A stretch of DNA of 64,000 nt from Chryseobacterium salipaludis (GTDB lineage Bacteria > Bacteroidota > Bacteroidia > Flavobacteriales > Weeksellaceae). This document shows positions 59,479 to 64,000 of the stretch, piece after piece (position 1 is the stretch's first letter; every line of letters begins with the position of its first letter). Location: assembly GCF_022968825.1 (NCBI RefSeq), contig NZ_JALHKS010000003.1, positions 372,001 through 436,000 of the forward strand, given 5' to 3'. Under the pieces are notes generated by a model. The model was given only the letters and a program-made list of their open reading frames with translations, had not been told where the DNA came from and searched no databases. The position numbers and the translations under genes are program-made.

Positions 59479-61125
59479 TTACTCTTCTTCTTTTTTACGG
59501 AACAGTTTCGCGAAGAAATCCCAGCCGAAGAATAAAATAAGCACGATTGCGGCGATCCACCAGTAGGATGTTTTCTCTGCTTCGCCGGTGTTGGTTGCTT
59601 TGAACATGCGGTCCCATCTCAGCCTCTTACCGTCGGGCTGATACGAGGAACTGCGGTCCGGGAAAAGCCCTTCCACACTTAACCAGGTGAACATCGGGGA
59701 ACCTACGATATTTTCTTCGGGCACGAATCCGAAGAAACGTGCATCCAGAGAAGCATCGCGGTTGTCACCGATCATCATGTAATAATCCTGTTCAATGGTG
59801 TACTGCGTTGCCGGTTTCCCGTCGATGAATATCTGTCCGTTTTTATTTTCCAGATGATGATGCTCGTACTCCGAAATAATCCACTGATATTCCGGCAAAG
59901 TTTCCTGCGTTAGAGGAACCACATCTCCTTTTTTCGGGACGCGCAACGGACCATACCAGTCCTGGTTCCATTTTTTGTTAATCGGGAAGATTGATTGCGA
60001 GCTGTCTATATTTTTTGTGTATGCATCATGTGCGGCGTTGATTTTATAAGCCACGGCGGCAGAATCTTTTGGCCAGATATGCTCCTTCATTTCAATCACT
60101 TGCGGAAGCTGTTCGATATCTTTAGCCGTTTGATCCGTTAAGCCCTGAAAGTCATATATAAATCCGTTATCAGTCGGAATCTCCTGCACAGGCAGAAATC
60201 CATATATTTTATATAAAGACTGAATATCCAGCTGACTGCCAGTCGTCACGATGTATTTATGCTGTTTCTGCTGGTCGCCCAATTCCACCTCCGGCTTCCC
60301 GTTTACAAATAAACGCCCGGCTCGCATTTCGAGCTCGTCACCGGCCACGGCCACACATCTTTTTACATACGGATCTTTTCGATCCGTTGCGATATGTACT
60401 GAATCCTGTGGATAATTGAATACCACAATGTCATTGCGCTGTGGTTTTTTAAACTGAAATATACGCTGATACGGAAGTTTTACACCCTCTGCGTATGATT
60501 TTGGATCATCCTTGGGATTTCCTTTTTCACCGGTATCCATGATGGTTCCCTGCAGAAAAGGAATGGCCAGCGGACGCATCGGCAAACGGTAACCATAACT
60601 CCATTTATTAACAAACAGAAAGTCACCCACCATGAGTGTTCGCTCCATGGAGCCTGTCGGAATCCCAAACGGCTGTGTGAAAAATACGTGAATCACCGTA
60701 GCGAAAACCACGGCGAATGTTACGGAACCCAGAAATGTATCTTTTTTGCCGGTTTCTTCTTCATCCTCAAAGTCGAAGGCAGCCGGTTTTTCTACTTCAG
60801 GCGTACTGCTGTAGTTGACATAGGCCATGTAGATAAAAGGCAGTACCACAGTAAGCACCTGATCCGCCAGGGAACGACGACCGAAGTGGCGCATCAGGAA
60901 AAGGTGGAAGACGGACATCATAATCGGGCCGACAATTGGCAGATAGGCCAGAACCACCCACCATCGCGGATGCCCTGTCTCTTTCTGAATGATACTGTAA
61001 TTATAAAAAGGAACAAATGCCAGCGCCGGATGATACCCCATCGCCCGAAAAAACTTCCAGGTGGAAATTCCCATCAGAACCGAGAGAACAGCGACGTACA
61101 GCAAATAAGTTAATAAATATTCCAT
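59479..61125 (-). CDS. lepB: Signal peptidase I, long Bacteroidota form
   Basis: Cleaves Sec signal peptides at the outer face of the inner membrane. 548 residues, longer than the usual 300. N-terminal DUF5684-like membrane region (about 1-105), catalytic Ser159 in PFGIPTGSMERTLMVGDFLFV and Lys255 in RKDPYVKRCVAVAGDELEMR, then a long insert and the final GDNRDASLDARFFGFVPEENIVG box. C-terminal membrane segment TSYWWIAAIVLILFFGWDFF. Follows dapB in the typical order. The enlarged form is a known feature of Flavobacteriia. Confidence 0.95.
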   Translation of the reverse strand: MEYLLTYLLYVAVLSVLMGISTWKFFRAMGYHPALAFVPFYNYSIIQKETGHPRWWVVLAYLPIVGPIMMSVFHLFLMRHFGRRSLADQVLTVVLPFIYMAYVNYSSTPEVEKPAAFDFEDEEETGKKDTFLGSVTFAVVFATVIHVFFTQPFGIPTGSMERTLMVGDFLFVNKWSYGYRLPMRPLAIPFLQGTIMDTGEKGNPKDDPKSYAEGVKLPYQRIFQFKKPQRNDIVVFNYPQDSVHIATDRKDPYVKRCVAVAGDELEMRAGRLFVNGKPEVELGDQQKQHKYIVTTGSQLDIQSLYKIYGFLPVQEIPTDNGFIYDFQGLTDQTAKDIEQLPQVIEMKEHIWPKDSAAVAYKINAAHDAYTKNIDSSQSIFPINKKWNQDWYGPLRVPKKGDVVPLTQETLPEYQWIISEYEHHHLENKNGQIFIDGKPATQYTIEQDYYMMIGDNRDASLDARFFGFVPEENIVGSPMFTWLSVEGLFPDRSSSYQPDGKRLRWDRMFKATNTGEAEKTSYWWIAAIVLILFFGWDFFAKLFRKKEEE

Positions 61126-61180
61126 AGAGCAATCTTTACTGCTATTAGTTTACGATTAAGGTTGGATGTTACAGATAAGC

Positions 61181-61891
61181 TTATGAAAACGCCTCACCCA
61201 ATACATCTTTCATAGTGAAAACGCCCCGGCGGCCTTTTAGCCATTCGGCGGCAAGCACGGCGCCGGCTGCAAAACCCTGGCGGCTGTAGGCGGTATGTTT
61301 AATTTCAATTTCGTCCTCCGCGCTGCGGTACGATACCGTATGGGTACCGGGCACATCTTCTTCTCTCAGCGCAAAAATGCCGAGTTCGTTTTCTTTGGTT
61401 TCCTCCAGCTTCCAGGCCTCAAAACGAGGATCCTGACTGATAATTCCCTCTGCTAAGGTAATGGCCGTGCCACTGGGCGCATCTTTTTTGGCGGTATGAT
61501 GGATTTCTTCCAGTTGCACCTGATACTGTGCAAACTGCTTCATCATCGCCGCCAGCTTTTCGTTCAGCGCAAAAAAGAGATTCACGCCGAGGGAAAAATT
61601 ACTTCCATATAAAAAAGCAGTTCCGCATTCAGCTGCCAGCTTTTCGACTTCCGCCCGATGCTGCAGCCAACCGGTAGTACCACAGACCACAGGAACCTGA
61701 TTTTGCAGGCAAACCTGTATATTTTCAAACGCCGCTTCCGGATGTGAAAATTCAATGGCTACTTCGGCACCATTCAAGGATTCAGGGGTTGGCGTTTCGC
61801 GCAGGCGAGCTACAATTTCATGACCTTTGCCTGTTGCAATATCATCTATAATTTTGCCCATCTTGCCATAGCCTACCAGTGCAATCTTCAT
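61181..61891 (-). CDS. dapB: 4-hydroxy-tetrahydrodipicolinate reductase
   Basis: Reduces the lysine/diaminopimelate precursor with NAD(P)H. 236 residues. Rossmann start ALVGYGKMGKIIDDIA, VVCGTTGW, and the dihydrodipicolinate site EIHHTAKKDAPSGTAITLAE with the catalytic HH-K pattern. Length typical of the short Bacteroidota form. In the order parB-DUF5683-dapB-lepB, with a 20-nt gap to DUF5683. Confidence 0.95.
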   Translation of the reverse strand: MKIALVGYGKMGKIIDDIATGKGHEIVARLRETPTPESLNGAEVAIEFSHPEAAFENIQVCLQNQVPVVCGTTGWLQHRAEVEKLAAECGTAFLYGSNFSLGVNLFFALNEKLAAMMKQFAQYQVQLEEIHHTAKKDAPSGTAITLAEGIISQDPRFEAWKLEETKENELGIFALREEDVPGTHTVSYRSAEDEIEIKHTAYSRQGFAAGAVLAAEWLKGRRGVFTMKDVLGEAFS

Positions 61892-61911
61892 TTTTTCTTT
61901 ATTAAAATTAA

Positions 61912-62535
61912 TTAAAACCGGTACCGAACGCCGACTGCCACCGCCTGTTTTCCAGAAAGTTCATCTTGTATCACCGCCGGACTTAAGGCTAAATCCGGAT
62001 CTTGGCGGCCTTCATATAAATGAGCATCCACAACAGCATCCACAATATTTAAAACATATATAAGCGCGGTGACCGCAATGGCATAATCCCGTTGCCTTTT
62101 CACCCGGTCCTGCGCCCGGCCTAGTGCCTGCTTTGTGATGCCCGGCACCGAAGAAAATTCATGCTCCTGGCCATTCAGCTCAGCCAGAAAAGCATTTCGG
62201 TAGCGGTCGTATTGCCGCTGATTATAAATGGTGACACCCACGCCTGTTCCGATCGCACCCCAAACAATTGGGATCTTCCAGTACTTACGGTTGTAATACT
62301 GACCGAGTCCGGGCAGGACAGCTGAATACAAACCAGCTTTAGTGGGATTAAACTGTAAGGTTTTTGCCGGTGCATTGGCGGCCTGTATGTCGGCCAGAAC
62401 CTGCACGTCGCCCGCTTCTTTGACAGTGGATACCGAATCCGTCGGATAATTTTCCACACGAATGGTATCCTTGGGGCTGATCTGCGCCACAAGATATGCT
62501 GACAAAAATAACAGAACCGCGGTTAAAATTTTCAT
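61912..62535 (-). CDS. DUF5683 family protein
   Basis: 207 residues. A signal peptide (ILTAVLLFLSAYLVAQIS) and a middle TM pair. The PTKAGLYSAVLPGLGQYYNRKYWKIPIVWGAIGTGVGVTIYNQRQYDRYRNAFLAEL stretch is diagnostic of DUF5683. Function unknown; its constant position between parB and dapB in Bacteroidota suggests a conserved cell-envelope role. Start overlaps the parB stop by 4 nt (ATGA), so it is translationally coupled. Confidence 0.9.
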   Translation of the reverse strand: MKILTAVLLFLSAYLVAQISPKDTIRVENYPTDSVSTVKEAGDVQVLADIQAANAPAKTLQFNPTKAGLYSAVLPGLGQYYNRKYWKIPIVWGAIGTGVGVTIYNQRQYDRYRNAFLAELNGQEHEFSSVPGITKQALGRAQDRVKRQRDYAIAVTALIYVLNIVDAVVDAHLYEGRQDPDLALSPAVIQDELSGKQAVAVGVRYRF

Positions 62536-63419
62536 CCGTTGAAGTAAGATAAAATATGCTGCAACTGTTCTTCGTTTTTGAAATCCAGCACCAGCTTTCC
62601 TTTTTTACCGTTGCCAGAAGTTTTAATTTCAACTTTCAGGTCCAGGATGTCAGCCAGGTTTTTCTCGGCTTTTTTATATTCATTCGGAAGTGCCGCTTTA
62701 TTTTTACCCACCTTGGCCGGTTTCTTCAAAAGGTTGGCTTCTTTCTCGGCTTGTCGTACACTGAGTCCGCCAGCTACAATTTTCTGAAATAATTCCTGCT
62801 GCAGAGCCGGATCTTCAATGCTCACCAGCGCACGGCCGTGACCGGCAGAAATTTCTCCCGACCGAATCGCGTTCTGGATTTCAGGCGACAAGCGCAGTAA
62901 GCGAAGCGCGTTGGTAATGGTACTTCGCTCCTTCCCTACGCGTGAACTCAGATTTTCCTGGGTTAAGCCAATTTCTTCCAGCAGACGCTGATACGTCAGT
63001 GCAACTTCGATGGCATCCAGATCTTCACGCTGGATATTTTCCACCAAAGCCATTTCCAGTAATTCCTGATCGTTCACGAGGCGAATATAGGCCGGCACGC
63101 TTTTCAGGCCCGCCAGCTTACTCGCGCGGTAACGACGCTCACCGGAGATAATGATCAATTTATCACCATCCTTCCGCAATGTTATAGGCTGGATAATGCC
63201 CAGATTCCGGATAGACTGCGCCAGATCTTCCAGCGCTTTTTCGTCAAAATTGGTTCGGGGTTGCCCGGCGTTGGGTTCAATATCTTCCAGAGCAACCTCT
63301 ACGATATTGCCCACAAACCGGTCTGCTCCTTCATCACTGGCGGTATGTACAGACGCTTTTGACTCGGCGCTCAGGATCGCACCGAGGCCACGCCCCATCG
63401 CTCTTTTTTTATCTTTCAT
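62532..63419 (-). CDS. parB: Chromosome partitioning protein ParB
   Basis: 295 residues. ParB/Spo0J CTPase domain: EVALEDIEPNAGQPRTNFDEKALEDLAQSIRNLGIIQPITLRKDGDKLIIISGERRYRASKLAGL, with GERRYRA (box II) at about 95-101. HTH: GLTQENLSSRVGKERSTITNALRLLRLSPEIQNAI. It binds parS sites and loads SMC. The C-terminal dimer domain is short but present. Partner ParA lies 57 nt upstream. Confidence 0.95.
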   Translation of the reverse strand: MKDKKRAMGRGLGAILSAESKASVHTASDEGADRFVGNIVEVALEDIEPNAGQPRTNFDEKALEDLAQSIRNLGIIQPITLRKDGDKLIIISGERRYRASKLAGLKSVPAYIRLVNDQELLEMALVENIQREDLDAIEVALTYQRLLEEIGLTQENLSSRVGKERSTITNALRLLRLSPEIQNAIRSGEISAGHGRALVSIEDPALQQELFQKIVAGGLSVRQAEKEANLLKKPAKVGKNKAALPNEYKKAEKNLADILDLKVEIKTSGNGKKGKLVLDFKNEEQLQHILSYFNG

Positions 63420-63476
63420 GTTCCCTTGGTTTTGCGTTCAGCCTGAACAACGGCTGATTGCCTACGATATTATATT

Positions 63477-64000
63477 TCAGGTACTGATCAGGTTTTCGTT
63501 TTTAAGCAATACCTCTTCTGCTAGTTGCAGGTACTGCACGGCACCTTTGCTCTCTGCATCATAATTCAGGATACTTTCACCAAAGCTTGGTGCTTCGCTC
63601 AGGCGCACATTGCGGCTGATAATGGTTTCGAAGACCATCTCCGGGAAATGCTGATGCACCTCCTCCACTACCTGATTGGACAGGCGAAGACGGGAATCGT
63701 ACATCGTTAGCAGCAAACCTTCAATATCGAGATCCTGATTGTGAATCTTCTGGACATTTTTAATGGTATTCAAAAGCTTACCCAATCCTTCCAGTGCAAA
63801 GTACTCGCATTGAATCGGAATGATTACCGAATCAGAGGCAGTTAGAGCATTAACGGTAATTAAACCCAAACTCGGTGCACAGTCGATAATAATATAATCA
63901 TACAGCGGTCGAACCGGCTCCAACGCCAGCTTCAGCATATGCTCGCGATTTTCGCGGTCTACCAATTCGATCTCAGCAGCTACTAAGTCAATATGAGAAG
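63477..64000 (-). CDS. parA: ParA-family chromosome partitioning ATPase, C-terminal part
   Basis: The 174 codons in view continue beyond the right edge; the Walker A start is outside. Visible: SHIDLVAAEIELVDRENREHMLK, then the Walker B-like YDYIIIDCAPSLGLITVNALTASDSVIIPIQCEYFALEGLGKLLNTI and VRLSEAPSFGESILNYDAESKGAVQYLQLAEEVL, all standard ParA/Soj. Works with ParB to move origins. The last codons (LKNENLIST) end the protein normally. Confidence 0.95.
   Translation of the reverse strand, partial: SHIDLVAAEIELVDRENREHMLKLALEPVRPLYDYIIIDCAPSLGLITVNALTASDSVIIPIQCEYFALEGLGKLLNTIKNVQKIHNQDLDIEGLLLTMYDSRLRLSNQVVEEVHQHFPEMVFETIISRNVRLSEAPSFGESILNYDAESKGAVQYLQLAEEVLLKNENLIST

Noticed and set aside
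62532-64000. Replication origin or parS
   Set aside because: parA and parB suggest proximity to oriC, but no DnaA box cluster, AT-rich unwinding region or parS-like 16-mer was found by eye.

Overview
The window looks like a chromosomal segment from a flavobacterium of the Chryseobacterium/Kaistella type (Bacteroidota, Weeksellaceae). The evidence is the recurring Bacteroidota promoter core TAnnTTTG a short distance upstream of many starts, the lack of strong Shine-Dalgarno sequences, the many small Bacteroidota-type lipoproteins, a long signal peptidase I, and the chromosomal order parA-parB-DUF5683-dapB-lepB-wbqC. The genus is inferred from general resemblance, not from a search.

Layout. 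1-1239 is the N-terminal part of a type I restriction HsdR, followed by a gene-poor stretch with a 13-G tract. 1883-6540 holds a secreted unknown protein, a DUF1778/GNAT toxin-antitoxin pair with clear operators, a RimJ-like acetyltransferase and a broken IS3-type element. 6806-9910 has a DMT permease and a cysteine pathway (frameshifted serine acetyltransferase plus cysteine synthase). 9941-16046 contains IS110 debris, a LuxR-type regulator, a small lipoprotein and a large outer-membrane barrel protein.

16047-25276 is visibly AT-rich and is the most unusual part. A GHKL-ATPase/nuclease protein (probable defence), an arsenic operon (arsR, DUF6428, acr3, arsC), a small membrane protein with a TetR regulator, a secreted unknown protein and two tiny membrane proteins are laid out as modules. 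They are separated by four large imperfect palindromes of one family. Each palindrome starts near a CTAACA-like motif and ends in GTTATGTGCAA-like sequence, like integron attC sites, but no integrase is in view.

25705-31798 returns to host-like sequence: a TetR regulator divergent from a membrane-protein cluster (DedA, zf-TFIIB, TerC, TVP38), a double META-domain protein and two small lipoproteins. 32022-34080 is another accessory patch: a Fic protein with its own operator, next to the decayed ends of a YgjP/M48-like peptidase and an AbiEii-like toxin. 34241-41446 contains an Ig-like lipoprotein, a chloramphenicol acetyltransferase-like gene and a TetR-controlled EmrAB-TolC efflux operon with a 12-bp operator.

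41797-64000 is mostly housekeeping: mnmE, a dipeptidase, a 5'-nucleotidase, a deaminase, two tRNA-Asp genes with a partial third copy, an AI-2E family transporter, thioredoxin and cysteine desulfurase. It also has a four-gene operon matching the mycobacterial polyprenyl-phosphoryl-arabinose route (UbiA, HAD phosphatase, DprE1, DprE2). It ends with an OmpA lipoprotein, a lipocalin, a subtilase, WbqC, LepB, DapB, DUF5683, ParB and ParA. ParAB suggests proximity to the replication origin, but no origin is seen here.
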